Assembly (NCBI RefSeq): GCF_004570875.1
Contig: NZ_SPQK01000018.1
Location: 36,177 to 100,176 of the forward strand
From: Blastococcus sp. CT_GayMR16
GTDB taxonomy: Bacteria; Actinomycetota; Actinomycetes; Mycobacteriales; Geodermatophilaceae
DNA: 64,000 bases
Direction of reading: 5' to 3'
How positions within the stretch are numbered: the stretch's first letter is position 1; every line of letters starts with the position of its first letter. Shown in pieces: positions 1 through 8,532 of this stretch. The position numbers were made by a program, and so were the translations under genes. A model generated the notes under the pieces. The model was not told where the DNA came from, made no database searches, and saw nothing but the letters and a program-made list of their open reading frames with translations.

Positions 1-461
1 GCGAAGCGCCGGCGCGTGGCGTCGTCGGTCGACACCACCCGGGTCTCCGAGCTCAGTTCCGTGCCGCTGCCGCGCGGGGTCAGCCGGAAATCCATGGCTG
101 CCTTCACCCATCCCGGCTCCGACCACGCGTGCAGCCCCTCCGCGTCCAGGGCAGGCGACTGCTCCCCGCCGGTGAGGCGCCAGGCCTGGAGTGCTCCGCC
201 GAAGACGACGGAACGTGGGCGCTCCGACGACAGGAGCGGCACCGGCAGCGCATCGAGGAACGGCCTGTCGTGGAGGTGCTCCCGTCCGCTCCCGGCGAGC
301 ACGACGGGCAGGAACCGGACGGCGCCGAGAACCAGGGTCACGGGGAGGCAGCTCAGCCGGATCTCGTGCAGCGCGTCCCACACAGCGTCGGGCGGTGCGG
401 CTATCCACCGCGACTGCCGGGTGACGTGGTCCGGCGCCGGCAGCAGGTCCTCGAGGTCCAT
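1..461 (-). CDS. START/SRPBCC-like protein, cut by window edge
   Basis: The minus-strand frame opens with ATG at 461 and is still open at base 1, so at least 153 codons are present and the C-terminus is missing. The N-terminus reads MDLEDLLPAPDHVTRQ, then APPDAVWDALHEI, the typical opening of a helix-grip (SRPBCC/START) protein. Later segments such as EPGWVKAAMDFRLTP and GTELSSETRV look like the C-terminal beta strands of that fold. Members bind hydrophobic ligands or act as cyclases; the ligand here is unknown. No strong Shine-Dalgarno sequence is visible, so the start rests on the fold pattern and the codon use. It is divergent from the DUF1003 gene across about 109 bases. Confidence 0.6.
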   Translation of the reverse strand, partial: MDLEDLLPAPDHVTRQSRWIAAPPDAVWDALHEIRLSCLPVTLVLGAVRFLPVVLAGSGREHLHDRPFLDALPVPLLSSERPRSVVFGGALQAWRLTGGEQSPALDAEGLHAWSEPGWVKAAMDFRLTPRGSGTELSSETRVVSTDDATRRRF

Positions 462-570
462 GACGTCCGATCCGGTCGACGGCGCGGCGAGATCACCGCG
501 GGCTCGTGCATCCTTCGTGCCCGTGCACGAGGCGCACAACCCCGCGCCCACGCACCCTCGGAGGAGACGC

Positions 571-963
571 ATGACCGACATCGCCGGCCACCCCGAACAC
601 CCCGCCGTGACGAAGCTCCGCCTCAAGCGCGCGGCCGACCTCCAGCTGCGGGTGGCCGACGCGATCACGGCGTTCGCCGGCTCGATGCCGTTCGTCTACG
701 TGCACGTCGCCGCCTTCGCCGTCTGGATGGTGTTCGTGGAGGCCAGCCCGTGGCCCACGCTCACCCTGGTGGTGTCGCTGGAGGCGATCTTCCTGTCGAC
801 CTTCGTGATGATCGGTCAGAACCGGGCCGCGCACTTCCAGCAGTTGAAGGCGAACCACGACTTCGTCGAGCAGGAGATGGAGCTGAAGACCAACACCCAG
901 CTCACCCGCGAGATCCACGTGCTGACGACGGAGCTGCACCGCCGGGTGATCGACGGCGCCTGA
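571..963 (+). CDS. DUF1003 small membrane protein
   Basis: A protein of 130 residues. ATG at 571 follows GGAGGAGACGC, a strong ribosome-binding site. Two adjacent hydrophobic helices are visible at about residues 34-53 (SMPFVYVHVAAFAVWMVF) and 61-80 (LTLVVSLEAIFLSTFVMIGQ), the second ending in the GQNR motif typical of DUF1003. A charged, probably coiled tail follows (FVEQEMELKTNTQLTREIH). DUF1003 proteins are inner-membrane proteins of unknown biochemical role. The gene is convergent with the drug exporter, with only 4 bases between stop codons and no room for a terminator. Confidence 0.9.
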   Translation: MTDIAGHPEHPAVTKLRLKRAADLQLRVADAITAFAGSMPFVYVHVAAFAVWMVFVEASPWPTLTLVVSLEAIFLSTFVMIGQNRAAHFQQLKANHDFVEQEMELKTNTQLTREIHVLTTELHRRVIDGA

Positions 964-967
964 GCGC

Positions 968-2443
968 CTACTCCGGGTCGTCGCCGACGAGGGTGCCGCC
1001 GGCGACCAGCGCCGCCTCGGGGTGGCGCAGCGCCACGTTCGGCTCCTCGTGGGTGACCGGGTCGCGGCGCACGGCCGGGATCAGGATCGCGGCGAGCGCG
1101 GCGAGGATCAGCGCCCCGGTCAGCAGCAGGAAGCCGTTGACGTAGCCGGCCTCCCGCGGCAGCCCGCCGGGGCCCATGTGGGCGGTGACGACGCTGGCGA
1201 TCAGCGCCGAACCGATGGAGCCCCCGATGGTGCGGATGTTGGCGTTCATGCCGCTCGCGACGCCGGTCTGCTCGTGCGGGACCGCGGCGACGATCAGGTT
1301 CGCCATCGAGGAGAAGGCGACGCCGAAACCCGCGCCCATGATCGCGGAGATCACGTAGATCTCCCACCGTTCGTCGTGCGCGAGGGCGAAGAGCAGGTAG
1401 CCGGCGACGGAGACGAGGGTGCCGACGATCAGCACGTTCTTCGATCCGAAGCGCTGACCCAGCCGGCCGGCGTAGAGCCCCAGTACGAAGGCCGCCACGG
1501 TCTGCGGCAGGAGCATCAGGCCGGACTCGGTGACCGAGGCGCCGAACCCGTAGCCGTTCTCGGGCGAGGTCTGCAGGAACTGGGGCAGGAAGGCGAAGCC
1601 GGCGTACATGGCGACGCCGAACAGCAGTGCGACCAGGTTGGTCGCCCACACCGCCCTCGTCCGCATCATGCGCATGTCGACCAGCGGGTAGCGGGCGCGG
1701 GACTCGACGACGACCCACAGCACCGCGAGGACGACGGCGACGGCGAGCAGCCCCAGCACGATGGGCGAACCCCAGCCCCACACCGGCGCCCGGCTGACCG
1801 GCAGCAGCAGGGCGACCAGCCAGCCCGACAGCAGCAGCGCCGCGACCCAGTTGATCCGTCCGACGCTGCGCGCCTTCGACTCCGGGACGACGAAGTACGC
1901 CGCCGTCGCCGCCACCACCAGCACGATCATGGGGAACCAGAACAGCCAGGCCGGACCGAGCAGGTCGACGATCGGCCCGGCGAGGATCAGCCCCACGCCT
2001 GTTCCGGCGGCGGCCATCGAGGCGAGCGCGCTGATCGCGCCGGGCACCCTGTCCTCGTCGAACTCGTCGCGGACGATCCCGAAGCCGAGCGGCAGCACGC
2101 CGCCGCCGATGCCCTGGATGATCCGCGCCGCGATCATCACCGGCAGCGACGTCGCCAGCGCGGCCAGCAGACAGCCGAGGGCGAGCGCGGCCAGCGCGAC
2201 GACGAACATCCGCTTCTTGCCGGTCATGTCGCCCAGCCGGCCCACGATCGGCGTGAAGATCGAGGCCGACAGCAGGTACGCGGTCAGCACCCAGGTGACG
2301 TCGGCCTGGGTCGTGCCCAGCTCCTCCTGGATGGTCGGTAGCACCGGGATCACCAGCGACTGCAGCAGCGCGAACGCGAGCACCCCGGTAGCGAGGACGG
2401 CAAAGGTGAGCTGCCGCGGAGCGCGTCGTCCGATGGCTGTCAC
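968..2443 (-). CDS. MFS drug exporter, DHA2 (EmrB/QacA) type
   Basis: About 491 residues and a pattern consistent with 14 membrane helices, the size of the DHA2 drug:H+ antiporter group. The first loop carries GRLGDMTGKKRMFVVA, the conserved MFS motif A, and IIQGIGGGVLPLGFGIVRDE is the usual DHA2 region after it. It probably exports hydrophobic or cationic toxic compounds. GTG at 2443 is preferred because GGGGG lies 7 bases upstream; an in-frame ATG at 2473 would add ten residues but lies inside a dyad operator candidate. A seven-codon ATG frame (MTVGATT) ends in a TGA overlapping this GTG, possibly by chance. No regulator gene is adjacent. Confidence 0.9.
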   Translation of the reverse strand: MTAIGRRAPRQLTFAVLATGVLAFALLQSLVIPVLPTIQEELGTTQADVTWVLTAYLLSASIFTPIVGRLGDMTGKKRMFVVALAALALGCLLAALATSLPVMIAARIIQGIGGGVLPLGFGIVRDEFDEDRVPGAISALASMAAAGTGVGLILAGPIVDLLGPAWLFWFPMIVLVVAATAAYFVVPESKARSVGRINWVAALLLSGWLVALLLPVSRAPVWGWGSPIVLGLLAVAVVLAVLWVVVESRARYPLVDMRMMRTRAVWATNLVALLFGVAMYAGFAFLPQFLQTSPENGYGFGASVTESGLMLLPQTVAAFVLGLYAGRLGQRFGSKNVLIVGTLVSVAGYLLFALAHDERWEIYVISAIMGAGFGVAFSSMANLIVAAVPHEQTGVASGMNANIRTIGGSIGSALIASVVTAHMGPGGLPREAGYVNGFLLLTGALILAALAAILIPAVRRDPVTHEEPNVALRHPEAALVAGGTLVGDDPE

Positions 2444-2463
2444 GTCGTCGCCCCCACAGTCAT

Positions 2464-2484
2464 ACCGTTGCATCAGTCAACGGT
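2464..2484. promoter_or_regulatory. Dyad operator candidate upstream of DHA2 exporter
   Basis: ACCGTTG (2464-2470) and its exact reverse complement CAACGGT (2478-2484) are separated by 7 bases. The core has the TTG...CAA form often bound by MarR- or TetR-type repressors. It sits 20-40 bases before the preferred GTG of the exporter and about 76 bases before the divergent SDR gene, so it could control either. No binding protein is identified. Confidence 0.4.
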
Positions 2485-2559
2485 CGGCAACAGCGGCGGC
2501 GTCGGGTTTGCTCCCGGATACGCGGAACAGATCCCGGACCGGCGTCCTTGTCGCCTGGC

Positions 2560-3390
2560 ATGTCGAAGACCTGGTTCATCACCGGCGCGTCCCGTGGCTT
2601 CGGCCGCGAGTGGACGATCGCCGCCCTCGAGCGCGGTGACACCGTCGCCGCCACCGCCCGCGACACCTCGACGCTGGACGACCTCGTGCAGCAGTTCGGC
2701 GACGCGGTCCTGCCGCTTAAGCTCGACGTCACCGACCGGGACGCCGTCGTCGCGGCCGTGAAGGACGCGCACGACCGCTACGGCCGGCTCGACGTCGTCG
2801 TCAACAACGCCGGCTACGGCCAGTTCGGGATGGTGGAGGAGATCAGCGAGGCCGAGGCCCGCGCGCAGATCGAGACCAACGTGTTCGGCGCGCTCTGGGT
2901 CACCCAGGCCGTGCTGCCCTACCTGCGGGAGCAGGGTTCCGGCCACATCCTGCAGGTGTCGTCGATCGGTGGGATCAGCGCGTTCCCGAACATCGGCATC
3001 TACAACGCGTCGAAGTGGGCGCTCGAGGCACTGAGCCAGTCGCTGGCCGCCGAGGTGGCCGACTTCGGCATCAAGGTGACGATCGTCGAGCCCGGCGCCT
3101 ACTCCACCGACTGGGGCGGCGCCTCGGCCAAGCACGCCGCGGCCAACCCGGCCTATGACGCCTTCCGCGAGAAGGCCGCCGAGCAGCGCAAGGCCCGCGC
3201 GGGCAACCCCGGTGACCCGGGAGCCACCCGCGCGGCGGTCCTGCAGGTCGTCGACGCCGAGAACCCGCCGCTGCGGATCTTCTTCGGCGACGCGGCCCTG
3301 ACGATCGCCACCCGGGACTACGAGTCGCGGCTGGCCGAGTGGCGCGCGTGGGAGCCGGTCTCGATCGCGGCGCACGGCACCAGGGCCTGA
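2560..3390 (+). CDS. SDR family oxidoreductase
   Basis: A 276-residue classical short-chain dehydrogenase/reductase. The start reads MSKTWFITGASRGFGREW, containing the nucleotide-binding TGxxxGxG motif. NNAGYG is the structural NAG motif, the SSIGG stretch carries the catalytic Ser, and YNASKWALEALSQ supplies the Tyr and Lys of the YxxxK active site. It oxidises or reduces an unknown alcohol/carbonyl with NAD(P)H. ATG 2560 was chosen because the protein starts immediately before the first beta strand; a TTG at 2548 would add four residues. It is divergent from the DHA2 exporter. Confidence 0.9.
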   Translation: MSKTWFITGASRGFGREWTIAALERGDTVAATARDTSTLDDLVQQFGDAVLPLKLDVTDRDAVVAAVKDAHDRYGRLDVVVNNAGYGQFGMVEEISEAEARAQIETNVFGALWVTQAVLPYLREQGSGHILQVSSIGGISAFPNIGIYNASKWALEALSQSLAAEVADFGIKVTIVEPGAYSTDWGGASAKHAAANPAYDAFREKAAEQRKARAGNPGDPGATRAAVLQVVDAENPPLRIFFGDAALTIATRDYESRLAEWRAWEPVSIAAHGTRA

Positions 3391-3455
3391 TCCACCCGCC
3401 TACTTCGCCTCCACCCTCGGTGGCCGACGCGCGGCACCTGCCCCACCATGAGCCG

Positions 3456-4268
3456 GTGCCGACCCCCGACGCCGACGTCCTCGCCGGGTGGACGCCCACC
3501 CCGTTCACCGCAGCCGGTGCCACGCACGACGTCTACACGCGCGGGACCGGGCCCGGGGTGGTGCTGCTTCCGGAGATCCCCGGGATGACCCCGCAGGTGA
3601 TGGGCCTGGCGAACCACCTGGTGGGCGAGGGCTTCACCGTCGCCGTCCCCTCGTTGTTCGGCGAACCCGGGCGCGGGCTCTCCGCGGGCTACGTCATGGG
3701 CACGCTCGCGAAGGCCTGCATCACCCGCGAGTTCGGGGCGTTCGCCCGCAACGCCGACCGCCCGATCGCCGAGTACGTCCGCGCGCTGGCCCGCTGGCTG
3801 CACGAGCGGGCCGGCGGGGCGGGCGTCGGCGTCATCGGCATGTGCTTCAGCGGGGGCTTCGCGCTGGCCTCGGCGGTCGAGCCCGCCGTGCTCGCCCCGA
3901 TCGGCAGCCAGCCGTCGGTGCCGTTCCCCCTGGGCAAGGCCCGGCGGCGCGACCTGGGCATGTCCGGCCGCGAGCAGGCGGTGATCGCCGAGCGGGTGCG
4001 GTCCGAGGGCCTCTGCCTGGTCGGCCTGCGGTTCAGCGAGGACGCCGCGTCTCCCGGCGACCGGTTCGCCGAGCTGGAGAAGGCGTTCGGGCCGGGCTGG
4101 CGAGCGATCCCGCTGAACTCCGAGCCCGGCAACCCGCACGGCATCGGCAAGCGCGAGCACTCGGTGCTCACCAGCGCCGACGTCGAGAAGCCCGGTCACC
4201 CCACGCACGCGGCGCGCGCCGAGGTGACCGCCTTCCTGCACGAGCGCCTCGGCCCCGCAGCAACGTAA
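3456..4268 (+). CDS. Dienelactone hydrolase family protein
   Basis: An alpha/beta hydrolase of 270 residues from GTG 3456. The nucleophile elbow reads GVIGMCFSGGFAL, with Cys in place of the usual Ser, as in dienelactone hydrolases. VVLLPEIPGMTPQVM near the N-terminus is the oxyanion strand typical of the family, and NPHGIGKREHSVLT holds candidate catalytic His residues near the C-terminus. Family members hydrolyse dienelactone in chlorocatechol degradation, but many have unknown ester or lactone substrates, and no catechol genes are nearby. The start is uncertain: GTG 3420 is also in frame. It follows the SDR gene by 65 bases on the same strand. Confidence 0.85.
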   Translation: MPTPDADVLAGWTPTPFTAAGATHDVYTRGTGPGVVLLPEIPGMTPQVMGLANHLVGEGFTVAVPSLFGEPGRGLSAGYVMGTLAKACITREFGAFARNADRPIAEYVRALARWLHERAGGAGVGVIGMCFSGGFALASAVEPAVLAPIGSQPSVPFPLGKARRRDLGMSGREQAVIAERVRSEGLCLVGLRFSEDAASPGDRFAELEKAFGPGWRAIPLNSEPGNPHGIGKREHSVLTSADVEKPGHPTHAARAEVTAFLHERLGPAAT

Positions 4269-4310
4269 CGATCCGCCCGACACGGATCGATGAAGATCAC
4301 GGGAGGCTGC

Positions 4311-4339
4311 TTCTCGGTTCCTGCCCCGGCCGGTACGTT
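4311..4339 (+). promoter_or_regulatory. Promoter candidate, leaderless FtsX operon
   Basis: TACGTT (4334-4339) fits a -10 box and lies 8 bases before ATG 4348. A weak -35 candidate TTCTCG (4311-4316) is 17 bases further upstream. There is no Shine-Dalgarno sequence before the ATG, so transcription would start at or next to the start codon. Confidence 0.4.
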
Positions 4340-4347
4340 CCGAACTG

Positions 4348-7047
4348 ATGATCACGTCCCGGTACGGGCCGCGGTCGGTCCTCCGGCGGCTCCGGCTACG
4401 GCTTCTGCCGGTGCCCAGCCAGGCGCTCGGCCTCGCCGTTCTCGTCGCCGTCCTGGCCGCGGCCCTGGTGTCCGGACCCCTGATGGTGGCCTCCGCCGAG
4501 CAGGGGGCCTGGCAGCAGGAGCGCGACCGGGTCGGGCAGAACGGCCTCGGCAGCACGTTCGGGTCCTCGACCCTGGTCGGCCGGCAGGTCTCGGCGCAGA
4601 GCCGGATCGCCCGCATCGGTGAACTCGACGACGCCGTCGTCGCCTCGGTGGCCGACGCCGGGCTGAACGCACCGGTGTCCCGGGCGACGCTGAACGAGGC
4701 GATCTTCACCGCATCCCCGCACGGCTTCGCCGACGTGCAGCTGTTCTTCGGGACCGGCGCCCAGGACGACGTCGAGATCGTAGCCGGCGCCCCGTCCGAG
4801 ACCGGCGTCCTCATCCCCCAGGAACTGGCGCAGGCCGCCGGTGTGGGTCCCGGGCAGAATCTCGCCGTCCAGGGCGAGCACGGCGACCTCGCAACCCTCC
4901 AGGTGAGCGGCGTCTACACGACCCCGACCCTGCCGCTGGACCCGTACTGGGAGGGCCTCGGCTTTCTCTTCCTCCCCACCCTCACCCCGCTGGGCGAGCT
5001 GGAGTACCCGCCGGCGGCGATCCTGGCGTCGAAGCAGATCACCCTCGCGACGGCCCTGGCCGTCGACGAGGACGTGCTCGTCCAGTGGCTGGTGCCCATC
5101 GACGACGGCACCGACATCGCCGGGGCGCGCACGGCAGCCGACGACTTCGGGCGGTTGCAGGCCGCCATGGCCGATCCCGAATCGGCGGTCACCCAGCTGA
5201 TCGCGGCGGAGGCATTCCCCCGACCCGCGCCGGAGTCGGCCCTGCCGACGTCGCTGGAGACGGTGGACCGTACCGTCGGCCTGCTCTCCCCGCCCGTCCG
5301 CGCGGTCGGGATCGGGGGTGGCGCGGCCGCGCTGGTGCTCGTGGGCGCCTGGGCAGGCCAGCGGATCCGGCGCCGCGAGGACGAGCTCCGCTCCCTCATC
5401 ACGCGCGGTCTCTCCCCCGCCCGCGGCGCCGGCCAGGCCGCCACGGAGGCACTGCTGCCCGGCGCCCTCGGGCTGGCGGTCGGCGGGCTGGTCGGCTGGC
5501 TGCTCGTGCGCGAGCTGGGGCCGGCCGCCGACCTCGGGCCCGAGACTCTGCAGCGGTCCCTCGTCGCGCTGGCCGCGGGCGGCGTGGCCGCCCTCGCCGT
5601 CGTCGCCGGCGTGACTGCCGCCCGGCTGGCCCGGCTCGACCAGATCGGCCGCGGCCCGGCTGCCCAGCTGCTCGGCCGGGTGCCGTGGCTGGCGGTGACC
5701 GCCGCCGTCACGGTCGTCACTGCGGTGCCGCTGGTGACCGGGGGCTCGGAGACCGAGCGCGGCTTCGGCGTCCTCACGCTCGTGGTGCCGCTGCTGGCCA
5801 CCGTCGTCGTCGCCGGCGTGGTCACGGCCGGACTGCCCCTGATCGGCCGGCGCGCCGACGCCCGCCTGCGCCGCCTGCCCCCGGGCGCCTTCCTGGCGGC
5901 ACGCCGGGTGCTGGCCGGCCAGGGCGCCGCCCGACTCGTCGTCGTGACGACGGCGCTGTCGCTCGGACTCGTGGTCTACGCCGGGGCGCTGGCCGATTCC
6001 ACCGCCCGCACGATCGCCACGAAGGCGTCCGTCGCCACTGGCAGCGACGTCGTAGCACCCGTGGCCCGCGGCGCCTCGGCCGACGGGCCCATCCCCGCCG
6101 GGGCCATGGTCGTCGGCGTCGAGAACGACGCCACCCTCGTGCCGGGCGACCGGCGGGCCGACGTCCTCGTCGTGCACCCCGAGCAGGTCGCCGACGTCGT
6201 GCGCTGGAACGACGCCCTCGCCGACCAGCCGCTGGACGAGCTGATGAGCGCCCTGGCCGACTACGACGGCGACCGGGTGCCCGTGGTCCTCGCCGGTGGC
6301 ACGTCGGAGAGCGCCCTCGCGGCCACCGACGGCGGTCTCACCCTCGACTTCGAGTACTACACGCTGCCCGTCGACGTCGTGGCGCAGGTCGACGCCTTTC
6401 CCGGGCAGGGCTCCCGCGACGCGCTCCTGGTGGCCGACTGGGACCGCTACCTCGACGCCCTGGAGGCCGCCGACCGCGACCCCGATCTCGTGCTGAGCCG
6501 CATGGTGTGGGCGCGCGGCGAGCCCGGGGAGGTCGTCGACGCCCTCGCGACCGCCGGCTACGTGGACACCTCGACGGCGGACGTCGAGACGGCGGCGGAG
6601 TTCGCCGCCCGGCCGGAGCTGAACGCGCAGACCTGGGCGCTGTCCTACCTCCGCGCCGTCGCCCTCGCCGCCGGCGTCCTGGGCCTGGTCGGGCTGGCGA
6701 TGCAGGCGATGGCCCAGCAGCGCCGGCGGACCGTGGCCGGCCTGCTGCTGTCCCGGATGGGGATGTCCCGCGGCGCGGCCGACCGGGCCAGCGGGCTGGA
6801 GATCGGCCTGCTGGCGGCGCTCGGCGCTCTGGTCGCGGCCGCCGTCGCGCTCCCGGCGTCCGCACTGGTGCTGCACCTGCTCGACCCGGTGCCGACGCTT
6901 CCTCCGGGTCCGCTGTTCGCGACACCGTGGCCGACCATCGCCGCCGTCGTCGTCGGGGTCGTCCTGGTGACGGTGCTGGGCGCCACCCTCGTCGGGCGCT
7001 CCGCGCGGCGGGCCACCGGAGGGCAGGTGATGCGCGATGCGACATGA
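4348..7047 (+). CDS. FtsX-like ABC transporter permease
   Basis: A large permease of 899 residues. One N-terminal helix (about 27-49) is followed by an extracytoplasmic domain of about 260 residues. A helix cluster follows at about 317-550, then a second outside domain to about 765, and three C-terminal helices to about 882. This is the layout of long FtsX/MacB-type permeases (PF02687), which move or extract lipids, lipoproteins or peptides by coupling ATPase strokes to a periplasmic domain. The substrate is unknown. It overlaps the next ATPase gene by 11 bases and leads a three-gene operon with two different ATP-binding proteins. The likely leaderless start is described under the promoter entry. 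Confidence 0.9.
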   Translation: MITSRYGPRSVLRRLRLRLLPVPSQALGLAVLVAVLAAALVSGPLMVASAEQGAWQQERDRVGQNGLGSTFGSSTLVGRQVSAQSRIARIGELDDAVVASVADAGLNAPVSRATLNEAIFTASPHGFADVQLFFGTGAQDDVEIVAGAPSETGVLIPQELAQAAGVGPGQNLAVQGEHGDLATLQVSGVYTTPTLPLDPYWEGLGFLFLPTLTPLGELEYPPAAILASKQITLATALAVDEDVLVQWLVPIDDGTDIAGARTAADDFGRLQAAMADPESAVTQLIAAEAFPRPAPESALPTSLETVDRTVGLLSPPVRAVGIGGGAAALVLVGAWAGQRIRRREDELRSLITRGLSPARGAGQAATEALLPGALGLAVGGLVGWLLVRELGPAADLGPETLQRSLVALAAGGVAALAVVAGVTAARLARLDQIGRGPAAQLLGRVPWLAVTAAVTVVTAVPLVTGGSETERGFGVLTLVVPLLATVVVAGVVTAGLPLIGRRADARLRRLPPGAFLAARRVLAGQGAARLVVVTTALSLGLVVYAGALADSTARTIATKASVATGSDVVAPVARGASADGPIPAGAMVVGVENDATLVPGDRRADVLVVHPEQVADVVRWNDALADQPLDELMSALADYDGDRVPVVLAGGTSESALAATDGGLTLDFEYYTLPVDVVAQVDAFPGQGSRDALLVADWDRYLDALEAADRDPDLVLSRMVWARGEPGEVVDALATAGYVDTSTADVETAAEFAARPELNAQTWALSYLRAVALAAGVLGLVGLAMQAMAQQRRRTVAGLLLSRMGMSRGAADRASGLEIGLLAALGALVAAAVALPASALVLHLLDPVPTLPPGPLFATPWPTIAAVVVGVVLVTVLGATLVGRSARRATGGQVMRDAT

Positions 7048-7867
7048 CGCCACCCCCGCGGCCGTCTGTGAGGGACTGGTCCGCATCTACTGGTCGCCCA
7101 GCGGCGAGGTGCATGCCCTGAAGGGTGTGGACGCCGTCGTGCCGGCCGGGCGGCTGACCGCGATCACCGGCCCGTCGGGCTCCGGGAAGAGCTCGCTGCT
7201 GCGGATCCTCGCCGCCCAGGACCGGCCGACCGCCGGGCGCGCGGAGGTCGCCGGTGCGGCGCTCACCGGGATGTCGGCGCACAAGCTGCGGGCGCTGCGC
7301 CGCCGGCACATCGGCTACGTCTTCGCCCGGCCGCCGCAGAACCTGCTGCCGCACCTCACCGCCCGCGAGCACCTGGCGATGGCCGGCAAGCTGCGCGGGG
7401 TCGCCCGCGCCGAGGTCGTCCGCGAGACCGCCGAGCTGTTCGACCTGCTGGGCATCGCCGACCGCGCCGAGCACCTGCCCGGCCAGCTGTCCGGCGGCGA
7501 GCAGCAGCGGCTGGCGTTCGCGCAGGCGGTCGTCGGCCGGCCCGCGCTGGTAGTGGCCGACGAGCCGACCAGCGAGCTCGACAGCGCCACGACCGCCGAC
7601 CTGCTCGGCGCCGTCCACGAGCTGACCCGCACCGGCACCACCGTCGTCATGGCGACCCACGACCCGCTCGCCGCGGGCGCGGCCGACCAGATCATCCATC
7701 TGCGCTCGGGCACGGTCGCCCACGAGGAGGTCGGCGGACGGCGCCTGGCGGTCATCGACGGGGACGGCCGGGTCCAGCTGCCGGAGGAGGCGCTGCGCCT
7801 GTTCGCCGCCCGCCGCGTGCTCATCGACGTCACCGGCGACGGCGTCGTCCTGCGGGATCCGACATGA
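7037..7867 (+). CDS. ABC transporter ATP-binding protein (first)
   Basis: A protein of 276 residues of the MacB/LolD type that powers FtsX-like permeases. It has Walker A GPSGSGKSS, signature LSGGEQQR, Walker B ALVVADEPTSELD and the switch His in MATHDP, all intact. The Q-loop region reads GYVFARPPQNLLP, where relatives have VFQ...NLLP, so the usual Gln is displaced by a small insertion. After the ATPase core a tail of about 45 residues (VHEEVGGRRLAVIDGDG onward) is of unknown use. The start overlaps the permease gene and the stop overlaps the second ATPase as ATGA, so the three are translationally coupled. Confidence 0.92.
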   Translation: MRHDATPAAVCEGLVRIYWSPSGEVHALKGVDAVVPAGRLTAITGPSGSGKSSLLRILAAQDRPTAGRAEVAGAALTGMSAHKLRALRRRHIGYVFARPPQNLLPHLTAREHLAMAGKLRGVARAEVVRETAELFDLLGIADRAEHLPGQLSGGEQQRLAFAQAVVGRPALVVADEPTSELDSATTADLLGAVHELTRTGTTVVMATHDPLAAGAADQIIHLRSGTVAHEEVGGRRLAVIDGDGRVQLPEEALRLFAARRVLIDVTGDGVVLRDPT

Positions 7868-8514
7868 GTGACGTGCTGCGGGCCGACGACGTCCACAAGA
7901 GCTACCGCCGCGGGCGGGAGCAGGTACACGCGCTGCGGGGCGTCAGCATCGAGGTGCACCCCGGCGAGGTGGTGGCGCTGCTCGGCCGCTCGGGCTCGGG
8001 CAAGACCACGCTGCTCAACTGCCTGCTCGGCTGGGAGACCCCGGACCGGGGCTTGGTGCACGTCCCCGGCGCCGAGACCCCCGCGTCCGCGTCGTGGGCG
8101 ACGGTCGCCGTCGTCCCTCAGCGGTTCGGCCTCCTCGAGGAGCTGAGCCTCGCCGACAACGTCGCGATGCCCGCCCGGCTGGCCGGGCTCGACGACCCGC
8201 GCGGGACGGCGCTCGGGGTGCTGGAGACCCTGCGGCTGGGCCACCTCGCCGACCGCCCGCCCGAGGAGGTGTCGCTCGGCGAGCAGCAGCGGACGGCGAT
8301 CGCCCGGGCCCTCGTCGTCAGCCCGGCGTTCCTGGTGGCCGACGAGCCGACCGGCCGGCTGGACGAGGACCTGTCGGTGCACGTGCTCGCGACGCTCCGC
8401 GAGGTGTGCGCCGCGGCGGGCACAGGCGTGCTCATCGCCAGCCACGACCCCGTCGTCGTCGCCTCGGCCGACCGCGTCGTCCGCCTCAGCGACGGCCTCG
8501 TCGTCGACGACTAG
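7864..8514 (+). CDS. ABC transporter ATP-binding protein (second)
   Basis: A protein of 216 residues, again of the LolD/MacB type. It has Walker A GRSGSGKTT, an intact Q-loop (VVPQRFGLLEELS), Walker B AFLVADEPTGRLD and H-loop IASHDP. The signature is altered to VSLGEQQR, with Leu where the first Gly of LSGGQ belongs, while the partner ATPase has an altered Q-loop. These complementary defects suggest, by inference, that the two form a heterodimer with one standard and one degenerate ATP site. It starts inside the stop of the previous gene (ATGA) and ends the operon. Confidence 0.92.
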   Translation: MSDVLRADDVHKSYRRGREQVHALRGVSIEVHPGEVVALLGRSGSGKTTLLNCLLGWETPDRGLVHVPGAETPASASWATVAVVPQRFGLLEELSLADNVAMPARLAGLDDPRGTALGVLETLRLGHLADRPPEEVSLGEQQRTAIARALVVSPAFLVADEPTGRLDEDLSVHVLATLREVCAAAGTGVLIASHDPVVVASADRVVRLSDGLVVDD

Positions 8515-8532
8515 TGCACCAACCGCCGAGGA

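Noticed and set aside
503..531. Dyad CTCGTGCA...TGCACGAG before the DUF1003 gene.
   Set aside because: Eight-base arms with a 13-base spacer can arise by chance in GC-rich DNA and no regulator is near; not strong enough to list as an operator.
4396..7086. Long open frame antisense to the FtsX permease (almost 900 codons).
   Set aside because: It mirrors the real gene: His/Arg/Gly-rich composition, no domain pattern, and codon bias that only fits the plus strand. Such frames are common in very GC-rich DNA.
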